From Parvibaculum sp039973015 (GTDB taxonomy: Bacteria; Pseudomonadota; Alphaproteobacteria; Parvibaculales; Parvibaculaceae), in assembly GCF_039973015.1 (NCBI RefSeq), contig NZ_JBDWLT010000007.1, positions 62,001 to 126,000 on the forward strand: 64,000 bases of DNA. Direction: 5' to 3'. Made by a program: the position numbers and the translations under genes. Under the pieces are notes generated by a model, which was not told the origin of the DNA, ran no database searches, and worked only from the letters and a program-made list of their open reading frames with translations. Positions 50,535-60,030 of this stretch are shown in pieces. Positions within the stretch are counted from its first letter, which is position 1; each line of letters opens with the position of its first letter.

Positions 50535-50746
50535 TTCTGTCTCCAATGGCCAAGGGCGAGCCCCGGCCTTGCTCGAAATAAAGCACTACCTAGAACTAAT
50601 ATGGGCGTTCCGGGCCGAAATTGCGATATCAAACCCTCAGCAAAAAGCCCGCAACGCAGTCAAGATACGCCATTAACCAAGGTCGGCAACCCTCTGAGTT
50701 CAAGCAGTATTATGCTCAAGGCTTAGAATCTGGATGAAGTGGCGTT

Positions 50747-51580
50747 TTAGTCGTCCTCGCCCTTTTCCTGCTCCAGATGATCGTCCAGCTCGGCGCCGTA
50801 TTCCGGTTCGGCGGCATCTTCAAACTCGCCATCCCCTTCGCCGCCCGTATCCGACGGGTTAGGAATGTCGAAGCCCGGCGGCAGCCGCCCATCCAGAAGC
50901 CCGGCAGCCTTGAGCTCGTCGAGGCCCGGCAGATCGCCCACATTCTCCAGCCCGAAATGGACAAGGAAATCCTCGGTCGTGCCGTAGGTCACGGGACGTC
51001 CCGGCGTCCGCTTGCGTCCCCGAAGACGCACCCAGCTCGTTTCCATCAGCACGTCAAGCGTGCCCTTCGAAACGGAAACGCCCCGTATCTCCTCGATTTC
51101 GGCCCGGGTGACCGGCTGGTGGTACGCAATGATCGCAAGCGTCTCCATCGCCGCGCGCGAGAGCCGCTTCTGTTCGACAGCTTCACGCTCCATCAGGAAG
51201 GAGAGATCGTCAGCCGTCCGGAACATCCATTTATTTGCGATGCGGACGAGGTTTACGCCCCTGCTTTCATAAGCCTTCTGAAGGTCTTCGATGACGGCGC
51301 CCACGTCGGCCCCGTCCGGCAGGCGCGCAGCAATACTGTCGATATCGAGCGGTTCGGCTGCCGCGAACATCAGCGCCTCCGCCATGCGCATGATTTGCGC
51401 ATGTTCCGTCGCATTGACTGGAAACTTGACGACGTTCTCCGAAGCATCGCCTTCCGGCGCAGCTTCTTCTTCCGGCGCCTCGGCTTCCGTGCCCTCTTCT
51501 TCGTTCTTGTCCGGTTCCTGCTCGTCGGCTGCCATGTCGGTATCGCTTTCGGCTTCGCTCAGGGTCGTCTCATCGGTCAT
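50747..51580 (-). CDS. scpB: Segregation and condensation protein B
   Basis: 277 residues. An N-terminal about 50-residue acidic, Glu-rich tail precedes two winged-helix domains (IMRMAEALMFAAAEPLD; METLAIIAYHQPVTRAEIEEIRG). LRGRKRTPGRPVTYGTTEDFL is a family signature. Forms the kleisin-associated complex with ScpA and SMC that organises the origin region. Overlaps scpA by 4 nt. A 212-nt gap separates it from tatA. Confidence 0.95.
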   Translation of the reverse strand: MTDETTLSEAESDTDMAADEQEPDKNEEEGTEAEAPEEEAAPEGDASENVVKFPVNATEHAQIMRMAEALMFAAAEPLDIDSIAARLPDGADVGAVIEDLQKAYESRGVNLVRIANKWMFRTADDLSFLMEREAVEQKRLSRAAMETLAIIAYHQPVTRAEIEEIRGVSVSKGTLDVLMETSWVRLRGRKRTPGRPVTYGTTEDFLVHFGLENVGDLPGLDELKAAGLLDGRLPPGFDIPNPSDTGGEGDGEFEDAAEPEYGAELDDHLEQEKGEDD

Positions 51581-52497
51581 TCTTCGTGGTTCTCTGACGT
51601 GTCGGCCGGTCCGGCCGACGGTTGATCGGGGGTCTGTTCGCGCCGCCGGACGAAAACCGGACCAAAAGCGCCCGACTGCCGGATTTCCATGAGCCCGTCC
51701 TTTGCCAAAACGAGCGCCGCGCTGAACGTGCTCGCAACCGCCGAACGGCGGAGCGCCGGGCTCATCTCTTCAAGCGGCAGATAGCTGTCGATCCGTCCCC
51801 AGTCGAACATCGTGCCCATCATGCCTTCAAGCCTGCGGCGAGCCGCCTCGATGGCCATGATCGGCAGGCGCTTCGGTTCCCACTTCGTGTCATGGCCCTT
51901 GAGGCGCTGGTCCGAATAGGCCTTCAGAAGATCGAAGAGCGTTCCCTGATATTCGCTCGTCTTGATAAGGCGGATGCCTTCCGGCGCACCGCGCTGGAAG
52001 ACGTGCATTCCCATGCGGCACTGCCGATTGAAGATTTCCTGGGCGGCTTTGCGCATGGCTTCGAGCCGCTGCAGCTGGAAGGCAAGCCGCGCGGCCAGTT
52101 CCGCGCCGGAGGGGCCTTCTTCCTCTTCCGGCGGCGGCAACAGCAGCTTCGACTTGAGAAACGCCAGCCAGGACGCCATGACGAGATAGTCGGCCGCGAG
52201 ATCGAGTTCCATCCGCTTCGCTTGCGTGATGAAGTCGAGATACTGCTCGGCGAGCTTCAGGATCGAAATCTTCGTGAGGTCGACCTTCTGGTTCCGCGCG
52301 AGCGTCAGCAAAACATCGAGCGGCCCCTCGAAGCCATCGAGATCGACGATCAGTGTATTTTCATCTGTCTCTACCGTGTCGCGAGGCGGGCCTTCCTCGA
52401 AGGACGCAGCCGTGTCCGCGCCCGCAGCTTCATCGGGCTGCGCGCCGCCATCTGCGTCGCTTTGAGAAGACGCCTCGGTCATGACTGCCTGCTGCAT
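51577..52497 (-). CDS. scpA: Segregation and condensation protein A (kleisin)
   Basis: 306 residues. An acidic N-tail (about 1-45) precedes the kleisin N-domain (DGFEGPLDVLLTLARNQKVDL, then YLVMASWLAFLKSKLLLP). A C-terminal winged helix lies at about 230-290. Bridges SMC heads and binds ScpB. The 4-nt overlap (ATGA) with scpB couples translation. It lies 129 nt after nagZ. Confidence 0.95.
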   Translation of the reverse strand: MQQAVMTEASSQSDADGGAQPDEAAGADTAASFEEGPPRDTVETDENTLIVDLDGFEGPLDVLLTLARNQKVDLTKISILKLAEQYLDFITQAKRMELDLAADYLVMASWLAFLKSKLLLPPPEEEEGPSGAELAARLAFQLQRLEAMRKAAQEIFNRQCRMGMHVFQRGAPEGIRLIKTSEYQGTLFDLLKAYSDQRLKGHDTKWEPKRLPIMAIEAARRRLEGMMGTMFDWGRIDSYLPLEEMSPALRRSAVASTFSAALVLAKDGLMEIRQSGAFGPVFVRRREQTPDQPSAGPADTSENHEE

Positions 52498-52626
52498 CCG
52501 GTCCAGATTGTTGAATTCCCCGCGTCCTTTAGCCGATCCTGCCAGGTGGCTAAAGACGAATAGCCTTTATACCCTTCACCCCCCGGCGCGGGTACCCCGT
52601 TTCTCGGCTTATCCCCAGCGATCTTC

Positions 52627-53640
52627 TCAGGCCAAACCGGTAATTTCGCTGAATTCGGCCCATAACGAATCAATATCGGCCGCTTCGGAGGGCGGCACGA
52701 AGCGGTGAAGTGCCGCCTCCGACCTCCTGAGGCTTTCCCCCACAAGAACCTTGGCTTCAGCCGCCACCGCCCCCATCTCGGCCATATCGCCGTTACAGTG
52801 GAGAACGAGATCGCAGCCTGCCGCGAGCGAAGCCCGCGTTCGCGCCCCGAAATCGCCCTTGAGGGCCTTCATGGAAAGGTCATCCGACATAAGCAGCCCC
52901 TCGAAGCCGATACGGCCCCGGATCGTCTCGCCGATAACGGTCGCGGAAGTCGTTGCCGGACTGTTGGGGTCAAGTGCGGTGTAGACGACATGAGCCGTCA
53001 TTGCGAGCGGCAGCGCCTTCAATGCACGAAAAGGTACGAAATCGCAGCCTTCGAGCTCTTCGAGAGATGCATCGACCACAGGCAAATTCTTGTGACTATC
53101 GGAAAGGGCGCGACCATGCCCCGGCATGTGCTTGACGACTGGCAAGACACCAACCGACATGAGCCCTTCCGCCACGGCGAGACCAAGCGCTGCGATGAGC
53201 CCCGGCTCCTCCCCATATGCACGCTCGCCAATAATGTCATGCGCGCCCCGCACAGGAACATCCAGCACCGGCAGGCAATCGACGGTAACCCCAACACTGC
53301 GAAGCTCGGCCGCGATCAGGCGGGCGCCGAGACGCGCCGCGTAAAGGCCTCTTTCGGAATCCTGCTCATAAATTTCGCCATAGCGCCGCCCGGCCGGCCA
53401 CGCGCGCCAATGAGGCGGACGCAGTCGCTGCACCCTGCCACCCTCCTGATCGATCAGGATTGGCGCGTCATGGCCCACGGCTTCCCGCAATGAAGATGTA
53501 AGCCGGAGAAGCTGTCCGGGGTCGGCAATGTTTCGCGCGAAGAGGATGAAGCCCCAGGGCTGCGCCTCGCGAAAAAAGCTTTTCTCAGCATCGTTGAGTT
53601 CGGTGCCGGCACATCCATAGATCGCCGACGTGAGGCTCAC
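52627..53640 (-). CDS. nagZ: Beta-N-acetylhexosaminidase NagZ
   Basis: 337 residues if translation begins at GTG 53640, which overlaps the SPOR gene's stop as GTGA and has GAGG 5 nt upstream; an open frame to 53688 would overlap more. A cytoplasmic glycoside hydrolase family 3 enzyme. LIDQEGGRVQRL, KHMPGHGRALSDSHKNLP (the family His-Asp loop) and LLMSDDLSMKAL (nucleophile Asp) are all present. It removes GlcNAc from anhydro-muropeptides during wall recycling, whose products can signal beta-lactamase induction. Confidence 0.95.
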   Translation of the reverse strand: MSLTSAIYGCAGTELNDAEKSFFREAQPWGFILFARNIADPGQLLRLTSSLREAVGHDAPILIDQEGGRVQRLRPPHWRAWPAGRRYGEIYEQDSERGLYAARLGARLIAAELRSVGVTVDCLPVLDVPVRGAHDIIGERAYGEEPGLIAALGLAVAEGLMSVGVLPVVKHMPGHGRALSDSHKNLPVVDASLEELEGCDFVPFRALKALPLAMTAHVVYTALDPNSPATTSATVIGETIRGRIGFEGLLMSDDLSMKALKGDFGARTRASLAAGCDLVLHCNGDMAEMGAVAAEAKVLVGESLRRSEAALHRFVPPSEAADIDSLWAEFSEITGLA

Positions 53641-54497
53641 TTCGGCCTCACCAGACACCCCTGCCCCTGCGCATCGAGATCGGCGCAAAGCCCGTCCGCC
53701 GTAGCCTTGTCCATATAGCCCGCACGGAGACGGTAGTAGATGCCCTTCTCGGCGAGATCGGCACGCTGAATATCAATCGCCCGCGCCCCAAGCAGGTTTG
53801 GATATTTTGCCTGCAGCTTCTTGAAAGCTTCGCGCGCCGACGGCTCATCGCGGAAGGCGGCAAGCTGAACGACATAGCCGCCCGAAGAGGAGGTAGAAGA
53901 AACCGGAGAAGATGTTGTCTGCTCGACCGGCTCCGATGCTTTGGCGGCGGGCACCTCCTCGGCAGGGGCCGCCTGCTGCACCGGTGCCGTGGAAGACGCC
54001 CCGGAAGACGCATCGTCAAGCGGACGGCTCTGGATACCGCCGGTTTCAAGCGACTGCGCCATACGGTCAAGCGCCTGCTGATCCTGCGGCTCAGGGATCG
54101 CGGAATTGTCTATCGCGAGGGGTTCCTCCGCGGGGGGCAGCAACTGCTCACCCTCGCTGGGTTCGCTTTCGCCATCGCCCGTGATGCGATTGTAGACCCC
54201 GGCATCCTGATGCGGAAACTTCTTGCCGCCGGGATTTTCGGGAAGCTCTTTCGTTGGCTCGCCGTCTGCACGAAGGATCGGCGGCGCACCATTCGGGCCC
54301 TGCTGCGTACCCTGGCGATAGGCAAGAAAGACCACACCTGCGAACACAGCTAGCAGCGCGATGACGCTGAGAAGCATTAGACTCCGGCGCTTGCCGCCAG
54401 GCGCGCCATCTTCATCCTCGTATCGTTCGTAGTCTTCGATATCGGGATCGATGTCGTATTCCGGTTCTTCGTCCCAGCCGCCATCCCTGTTGGACAT
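53637..54497 (-). CDS. SPOR-domain single-span membrane protein
   Basis: 286 residues from ATG 54497, which overlaps the argS stop as TGATG; a longer frame to 54653 is not supported. A cytoplasmic Asp/Glu/Tyr-rich tail (about 1-35), one membrane span near 42-62 (SLMLLSVIALLAVFAGVVFLA), a Pro/Ser/Ala-rich periplasmic region, and a C-terminal SPOR domain from about 208 (GYVVQLAAFRDE, IYYRLRAGYMD). It should localise to septal peptidoglycan, in the manner of FtsN or DedD. Its place between argS and nagZ is conserved in alphaproteobacteria. Confidence 0.9.
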   Translation of the reverse strand: MSNRDGGWDEEPEYDIDPDIEDYERYEDEDGAPGGKRRSLMLLSVIALLAVFAGVVFLAYRQGTQQGPNGAPPILRADGEPTKELPENPGGKKFPHQDAGVYNRITGDGESEPSEGEQLLPPAEEPLAIDNSAIPEPQDQQALDRMAQSLETGGIQSRPLDDASSGASSTAPVQQAAPAEEVPAAKASEPVEQTTSSPVSSTSSSGGYVVQLAAFRDEPSAREAFKKLQAKYPNLLGARAIDIQRADLAEKGIYYRLRAGYMDKATADGLCADLDAQGQGCLVRPK

Positions 54498-56248
54498 CAG
54501 CGCATCTCCTCGATCGGTTCGACCCCCAAAATCCCCAAACCGGCGGCTATGACGTGAGCCGCTGCACGAATCAACGCAAGCCTCGCAAGCGTAGCATCCT
54601 TGTCTTCGGGCAGGATGAACCGAAGCGCAGGTTCGTCCTTTCCCTTGTTCCACAGGGCATGGAAGGCGGAAGCAAGGTCGTAGAGATAGAAGGCGATGCG
54701 GTGCGGCTCATGGGCAAGGGCCGCCAGTTCGACCTGCCGCGGAAAACCGGCCATCAGCCGAACAAGCGCCAGCTCCGCCTCGTCGGTGAGCCGTTCGAGC
54801 GGCGCATTGGCAAGCGCCGCGTCGGAAAGGTCGTAGTCTCCCTCCGCCGCCGCTTTCCGCAGTACCGAATGGATGCGGGCATGTGCGTATTGAACATAGA
54901 AGACAGGGTTGTCGCGCGATTGCTCCATCACCTTGGCGAAGTCGAAATCTAGCGGCGCATCGTTCTTGCGCGTAAGCATCATGAACCGCACGACGCCCTT
55001 GCCGACTTCATCCACAACATCGCGCAATGTGACGAAGTCGCCTGCACGCTTCGACATACGCACAGGCTCACCATTGCGGAAAAGGCGAACGAGCTGGCAG
55101 ACTTTAACATCGAACTCGGCTTGCCCGCCGGTCACGCCCGCAATCGCGGCCCGCATCCGCTTGATATAGCCCGAGTGATCCGCCCCCCAGACGTCGATCA
55201 AGGTGCTGTAGCCACGCTCGAATTTGTCGAGATGATAGGCGATATCCGGTGCGAAATAAGTCCAGCTGCCATCGGACTTCTTCAGCGCCCGGTCTACATC
55301 GTCGCCGAACTCCGTCGAGCGGAAAAGTGTCTGCGGCCGCGCTTCCCAATCGTCGGGCACCTCGCCCTTGGGCGGCTCCAGCGTACCGATATAGATGAGC
55401 CCCTTGTCTTCGAGCATTTTCAACGTCTTTTCGACGGCTCCCGACCGGTGGAGCGACAGCTCGGAATAGAACACTTCATGCACGATGCCGAGCACCGCCA
55501 GATCGCCGCGAATAAGCTCCATCATCGCTTCGACGGCCGTCTCACGCGCGATCTTGAGTGCGTCACCCTCTTCCATCTCAAGCAGGCTCTTGCCGTGTGC
55601 CGCCGCGAGCGCCTCGCCGACAGGCTTGAGATAGTCGCCCGGATAAAGCCCTTCCGGGATCGCTCCGATGTTTTCTCCCAGCGCCTCGCGATAACGCAGC
55701 AACGCGCTTCGCGCGAGAACCTCGATCTGTCCGCCCGCATCGTTGATGTAATATTCACGGCAAACGCGGTAGCCGACCTTCTCCAGAAGGTTCGCGAGTG
55801 CATCGCCAAAAACCGCGCCGCGCACATGACCGACATGCATCGGACCTGTAGGATTAGCGGACACATATTCGACGTTGACGCCTTCGCCCTTACCGAGATC
55901 GCCCGCGCCATAAGAAGCGCCGGCGCGCAGCATGTCCGGCAAACGAGCAACCCAGAATGCCGGATCGAGGCGCAGATTGATAAAGCCAGGCCCCGCGACA
56001 GACACCTCCGTCACGGCTTCCTCCGTCGACAGGCGCGCGGCCAGCTTCTCCGCCAGCTCGCGAGGTTTCGCGCCTGCGGGCTTGGCCAGCACCATCGCGG
56101 CATTGGTGGAAAGGTCGCCATGAGACGGATCGCGCGGGGGCTCGACAGCAACGCGCGCCATATCGAGGCCGGGCGGCAGCGCGCCCTCCTCTACAAGCGC
56201 GCCCAAAGCCGCCTCTACACGTTCCTCGAAATACCGAAAAATATTCAT
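54497..56248 (-). CDS. argS: Arginine--tRNA ligase
   Basis: 583 residues, normal. A class I synthetase with HVGHVRGA (HIGH motif) near residue 136, following SANPTGPM, and RMSKRAGDFVTL as the KMSKS-like loop. The N-terminal Add-1 domain (about 1-110) and C-terminal anticodon-binding helices are present. It needs tRNA for amino-acid activation, as usual for ArgRS. Overlaps the SPOR gene by one base. Confidence 0.98.
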   Translation of the reverse strand: MNIFRYFEERVEAALGALVEEGALPPGLDMARVAVEPPRDPSHGDLSTNAAMVLAKPAGAKPRELAEKLAARLSTEEAVTEVSVAGPGFINLRLDPAFWVARLPDMLRAGASYGAGDLGKGEGVNVEYVSANPTGPMHVGHVRGAVFGDALANLLEKVGYRVCREYYINDAGGQIEVLARSALLRYREALGENIGAIPEGLYPGDYLKPVGEALAAAHGKSLLEMEEGDALKIARETAVEAMMELIRGDLAVLGIVHEVFYSELSLHRSGAVEKTLKMLEDKGLIYIGTLEPPKGEVPDDWEARPQTLFRSTEFGDDVDRALKKSDGSWTYFAPDIAYHLDKFERGYSTLIDVWGADHSGYIKRMRAAIAGVTGGQAEFDVKVCQLVRLFRNGEPVRMSKRAGDFVTLRDVVDEVGKGVVRFMMLTRKNDAPLDFDFAKVMEQSRDNPVFYVQYAHARIHSVLRKAAAEGDYDLSDAALANAPLERLTDEAELALVRLMAGFPRQVELAALAHEPHRIAFYLYDLASAFHALWNKGKDEPALRFILPEDKDATLARLALIRAAAHVIAAGLGILGVEPIEEMR

Positions 56249-56333
56249 TGCCGCCGTCGCTTGTGTCCCTGACCGGGAACCCGTCCCCGGCGGCGCGCAC
56301 TCTAGCCGCCGCTCCCCCGCGTTTCCAGCCCTG

Positions 56334-57524
56334 TCAGGCTCGGGGGTCGTGGAGGTCGAAAAGGCGCTGATGCTCCTCGATGGCGAACTTGTCGGTCATG
56401 CCGGCAATGAAATCGCAGACCCGGCGTGCCGTCTTGAACCCTTCCGGTCCGTCACAGCCCTTTTGCCACTCGGGGGGGAGCTGGTCTGGTGCACGGTGAA
56501 GCAGCGTGAACAGGTCGCGAACGATGCGCTGTGCCTTGCCCATTGAGCGGTTGACGCGGTAGTGGCGGTACATGCGCTGAAAGAGGAAGGATTTAAGCGC
56601 CGCGTTGTTTTCCGTCATCTCCTGCGTGAAGGCTGCAATGGGCCGATCGAGTGCCCTGATCTCCGCGGCGGAAGCAGGCTTCGCCACTTCAAGCCGGCGC
56701 TTCGTTTCAGACAGGAGATCCGAGATCATGGTGCCGATGAGTTCGCGCACCGCCTCATGTGTCACGCGCGGCTCTTCGAGACCCGGATAGCGGTCCATCA
56801 CGCGGCTGAAGACATCGCCCACAAGCGGCAGGGCCATTAGATCGTCGATCGAGAAAAGTCCGGCGCGTAAACCATCGTCGATGTCATGGTTGTTATAGGC
56901 GATATCGTCGGCGAGCGCGGCGACCTGCGCTTCCGGTCCCGCGAAGCTGCCAAGTTCGAGATCCTGCGTCTCCGCATATTCGACGATGGCTCGCGGCAGA
57001 TCTTCGAGGCTGCGGCCTGGGCCGGTCAGAGGCCCGTTGTGTTTCACCAGACCTTCGAGCGTTTCCCAGGTGAGGTTGAGGCCGTCGAAGCGCGCATAGC
57101 GGTGTTCGAGTTTGGTCACAATGCGAAGCGTCTGCGCATTGTGATCGAAGCCGCCAAACCCCTTCATGCAGGCATCGAGCGCCGTCTCGCCCGCATGTCC
57201 GAAGGGCGTGTGGCCAAGGTCATGGGCAAGCGCCAGGGTCTCCGCGAGATCTTCGTCAAGACCAAGCACACGGGCAATGGAGCGTGCGATCTGCGAGACT
57301 TCCAGCGAGTGAGAAAGCCGCGTCCTGTAATTGTCGCCTTCGTGATAGACGAAGACCTGCGTCTTGTATTTCAGACGGCGAAAGGCGCCGGAATGGATAA
57401 TCCTGTCCCTGTCGCGCTGGAAAGCGGTTCGCGTGGCGCTCTCATCCTCCTCAAAGAGGCGGCCGCGGGTCTCCTCGGCCCTTGTGGCGTAGGAAGCTGT
57501 GGCGGCAGGATTGGCGATCGGCAC
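56334..57524 (-). CDS. dgt: Deoxyguanosinetriphosphate triphosphohydrolase-like protein
   Basis: 396 residues. HD-domain phosphohydrolase; metal ligands in LAHDLGHTPFGHAGE and HNAQTLRIV, with ADDIAYNNHDIDDG further along. This is the short (type 2) branch, not the longer E. coli type, so it may act on several dNTPs. It starts 139 nt from the divergent erpA and ends 85 nt before argS, and is the first gene of the thirteen-gene run. Confidence 0.93.
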   Translation of the reverse strand: MPIANPAATASYATRAEETRGRLFEEDESATRTAFQRDRDRIIHSGAFRRLKYKTQVFVYHEGDNYRTRLSHSLEVSQIARSIARVLGLDEDLAETLALAHDLGHTPFGHAGETALDACMKGFGGFDHNAQTLRIVTKLEHRYARFDGLNLTWETLEGLVKHNGPLTGPGRSLEDLPRAIVEYAETQDLELGSFAGPEAQVAALADDIAYNNHDIDDGLRAGLFSIDDLMALPLVGDVFSRVMDRYPGLEEPRVTHEAVRELIGTMISDLLSETKRRLEVAKPASAAEIRALDRPIAAFTQEMTENNAALKSFLFQRMYRHYRVNRSMGKAQRIVRDLFTLLHRAPDQLPPEWQKGCDGPEGFKTARRVCDFIAGMTDKFAIEEHQRLFDLHDPRA

Positions 57525-57663
57525 GAAAACCCTCGATTCCTTATGGTGTTAGCCAGTATCCGGTTTGAAATCCGGCATACAGGCTCTTACATATCTGCTA
57601 AGGCAATTCTAGTATGGTTGAAAGCCGAAAGCTTGGAGTAGAGCGAAGGCCCCAAGGACAGAC

Positions 57664-58026
57664 ATGACGGACAGCGCAACAATCGATCCTGCCACCACGA
57701 ACATACCGATCTCACTGACGGACCGTGCGGCGACGCAGATTGGCAAAATTCTCCAGGGCGAGGATGAAGGCACCGTGTTGCGCGTCTCCGTGCAGGGTGG
57801 CGGCTGCTCCGGGTTTCAATATGGCTTCACGCTGGACGACACGAAAACGGATGACGATCTCGTGCTCGAAAAGAACGGCGTGACGGTGCTGATCGACTCC
57901 GTTTCCGTCGATTATCTGGCGGGCTCCGAGATCGACTATGTGGACGATCTGATCGGCGCCGCCTTCAAAATCAACAACCCGAACGCGACCGCCTCATGCG
58001 GCTGTGGCACATCTTTCTCCATTTGA
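57664..58026 (+). CDS. erpA: Iron-sulfur cluster insertion protein
   Basis: 120 residues. A-type carrier with the three conserved Cys in QGGGCSGFQY and SCGCGTSF near the C-terminus. Delivers Fe-S clusters to apo-enzymes such as IspG and respiratory subunits. The ErpA assignment rests on length, the C-terminal CGCGTSF and the neighbourhood with dgt and xthA; IscA-type function is not excluded. It is divergent from dgt and 183 nt before xthA. Confidence 0.93.
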   Translation: MTDSATIDPATTNIPISLTDRAATQIGKILQGEDEGTVLRVSVQGGGCSGFQYGFTLDDTKTDDDLVLEKNGVTVLIDSVSVDYLAGSEIDYVDDLIGAAFKINNPNATASCGCGTSFSI

Positions 58027-58209
58027 GAAGGCTGTCCGCCGCAGAATTGCGTCCTTTCAGGAACAATTGAGATTTTACCTACCGACTTCAGAGCGTATCC
58101 TCACGCCCTGTTGGCGATTCTGTTTGTGTAGAGGTGTAGGCTGATGAATTCTGACTGGGGAACACAACCGCAAGCGCCGCAAGCAGCCGTAAAGAGCTGA
58201 GGGAGTGTC

Positions 58210-58995
58210 ATGAAGATCGCCAGTTTCAACGTCAATTCGGTCAAGGCACGTCTTGGAAACCTCACCGACTGGCTGAAGGAAGCCGCGCCGGACGTGGTTT
58301 GCCTGCAGGAACTGAAATGCGTCGACGAAGCCTTTCCACGCAGCGAGATCGAAGACCTCGGCTACAACGTCGCGACGCATGGACAGAAAACCTATAATGG
58401 TGTCGCCATCCTCTCGAAATTTCCGCTGGATGACATCACGCGCGGCCTGCCCGGCAATGACAGCGACGATCACGCACGCTACATCGAAACCGTAATTCCG
58501 GCAGGCAAGAGCGCACTACGCGTGGCGTCGATCTATCTGCCCAACGGTAATCCAGTGGACACAGACAAGTTCGAATACAAGCTGCGCTGGATGGACCGGC
58601 TGATCGACCACGCGGGAAAGCTCCTTTCCTACGAAGAGCCGCTGGCGCTGCTCGGCGATTACAATGTGATCCCGACGGCAGACGACGTACACGACCCAAA
58701 GGCATGGGCGAACGACGCGCTGTTCCGGCCCGAGACACGCGCAAAGTTCCGTGAACTGATCAATCTCGGCCTCACCGATGCCTTCCGCGCCTGCCACCGC
58801 GAGGCGCATCGCTATACATTCTGGGACTATCAGGCAGGCGCCTGGTCCAAGGACAACGGCATCAGGATCGACCATATCCTGCTCTCTCCGCAGGCGGCGG
58901 ACAGGCTGAAAGCGAGCGATATCGACCGCAATATCAGGGGGCGCGAGAAGCCCTCCGACCATGTTCCGATCTGGGCTGAACTCGACTTCGACTGA
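58210..58995 (+). CDS. xthA: Exodeoxyribonuclease III
   Basis: 261 residues. AP endonuclease/exonuclease/phosphatase fold. IASFNVNSVKARL, VCLQELKC (metal-binding Glu), GDYNVIPTADD (active-site Asp-Asn) and KPSDHVPIWAELD (catalytic Asp-His) are in order. Acts in base excision repair at abasic sites. Co-oriented with erpA; 117 nt before the convergent AraC regulator. Confidence 0.96.
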   Translation: MKIASFNVNSVKARLGNLTDWLKEAAPDVVCLQELKCVDEAFPRSEIEDLGYNVATHGQKTYNGVAILSKFPLDDITRGLPGNDSDDHARYIETVIPAGKSALRVASIYLPNGNPVDTDKFEYKLRWMDRLIDHAGKLLSYEEPLALLGDYNVIPTADDVHDPKAWANDALFRPETRAKFRELINLGLTDAFRACHREAHRYTFWDYQAGAWSKDNGIRIDHILLSPQAADRLKASDIDRNIRGREKPSDHVPIWAELDFD

Positions 58996-59033
58996 GCCAG
59001 ATTATCCCCGCCCCTGCGGATAAACACGGTCCA

Positions 59034-59062
59034 CCGTCATCGAAACGTCACAGAACCGTTGC
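59034..59062. promoter_or_regulatory. Pho-box-like direct repeats in a second convergent gap
   Basis: CCGTCAT-CGAA-ACGTCAC-AGAA-CCGTTGC, three 7-mers spaced by 4 nt, closely matching 11583-11611. It lies between xthA and the AraC gene, both of which end here, so no promoter is expected. A short stem TTATCC...GGATAA (59002-59023) just precedes it. Confidence 0.35.
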
Positions 59063-59112
59063 AAACGCGGCGAATATCCCCGGAAAAAATCAACAGAATA
59101 TTGTCCCCGTTT

Positions 59113-60030
59113 TCAGACCGCGGCCTCTGCCGCCGGCGAAGTGCGCAACCGCTCCGCGTCCCGCATGGGTGGGGCACCAAAAAGCCGGTTATACTCCCGG
59201 CTGAACTGCGAGGGGCTGTCATAACCGACGAGGTGCGCGGCAGTGGCCGCATCGACCGCCTGCGCCATGATGAGGCGTCGCGCTTCCTGAAGCCTTATCT
59301 GCTTTTGATACTGAAGCGGACTCATGGCCGTCACTGCCTTGAAATGTTCGTGTAAGGACGAAGGGCTCATGCGCGCTTCCGCCGCCACGGTCTCGATCCG
59401 GAAGGGCCGTGTGTAGTTCTGCTTGATCCAGTTGATCGCGCGGTTCACCTGATTGAACTTGCTGTCCGCGAGTGCGATCTGACGAAGCCGCACTGCCTGA
59501 TCGCCGCCGAGAAGACGGTAATGGATCTCGCGTTCTATGAGGGGTGCGAGAATGGGCGCATCGGCCGGATGCGCCAGAAGCCGCAACAGACGGATCGCTG
59601 CGTCGAGCAGCGAGTCATCGAGCGGGCTCATTAAAATGCCGGAACCCGGCGCATCGCTGACCTTGCCCTGCCTGTCCATGTCGAGGATCAGTGCGGAGAG
59701 AGCCGCCGGATCGAGGTCGAGCCGCATGCCCAGATAGGGCTTCTCCGGGCTTGCCTCCATCACGCAGCCGACGACGGGAAGGTCCGCAGAGACGAGCAGA
59801 TAGTTCGACGGTTCATAGCCATAGATGCGGTCACCGAGGATCATCTGCTTGCGCCCCTGACCGGCAATACAAAGTGCCGGTTCCTGAAGGGCATGCATGG
59901 GCTCGGTTGGATTGGTAACGCGGGCGAGATGAAGACGCGGCAAGGCGGTCGGCGCGGCGCCGTCTTCCGGCGCGAATTGATCAATCAGGGAAACAAGTTC
60001 GGAAAGCCTGCCCATTGGCGGAAGCCTCAT
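59113..60030 (-). CDS. AraC-family transcriptional regulator
   Basis: 305 residues; Met at codon 6 (MGRLSELV) is an alternative start. Residues about 20-150 match the AraC-type N-terminal cupin arm (PF06719-like; ALCIAGQGRKQMILGDRIYGYEPSNYLLVSADLPV). Residues about 200-300 hold the two helix-turn-helix motifs (IETVAAEARMSPSSLHEHF; AHLVGYDSPSQFSREYNRLFG). It faces away from a monooxygenase-like gene 320 nt away, its most likely target. The ligand is unknown. Confidence 0.88.
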   Translation of the reverse strand: MRLPPMGRLSELVSLIDQFAPEDGAAPTALPRLHLARVTNPTEPMHALQEPALCIAGQGRKQMILGDRIYGYEPSNYLLVSADLPVVGCVMEASPEKPYLGMRLDLDPAALSALILDMDRQGKVSDAPGSGILMSPLDDSLLDAAIRLLRLLAHPADAPILAPLIEREIHYRLLGGDQAVRLRQIALADSKFNQVNRAINWIKQNYTRPFRIETVAAEARMSPSSLHEHFKAVTAMSPLQYQKQIRLQEARRLIMAQAVDAATAAHLVGYDSPSQFSREYNRLFGAPPMRDAERLRTSPAAEAAV

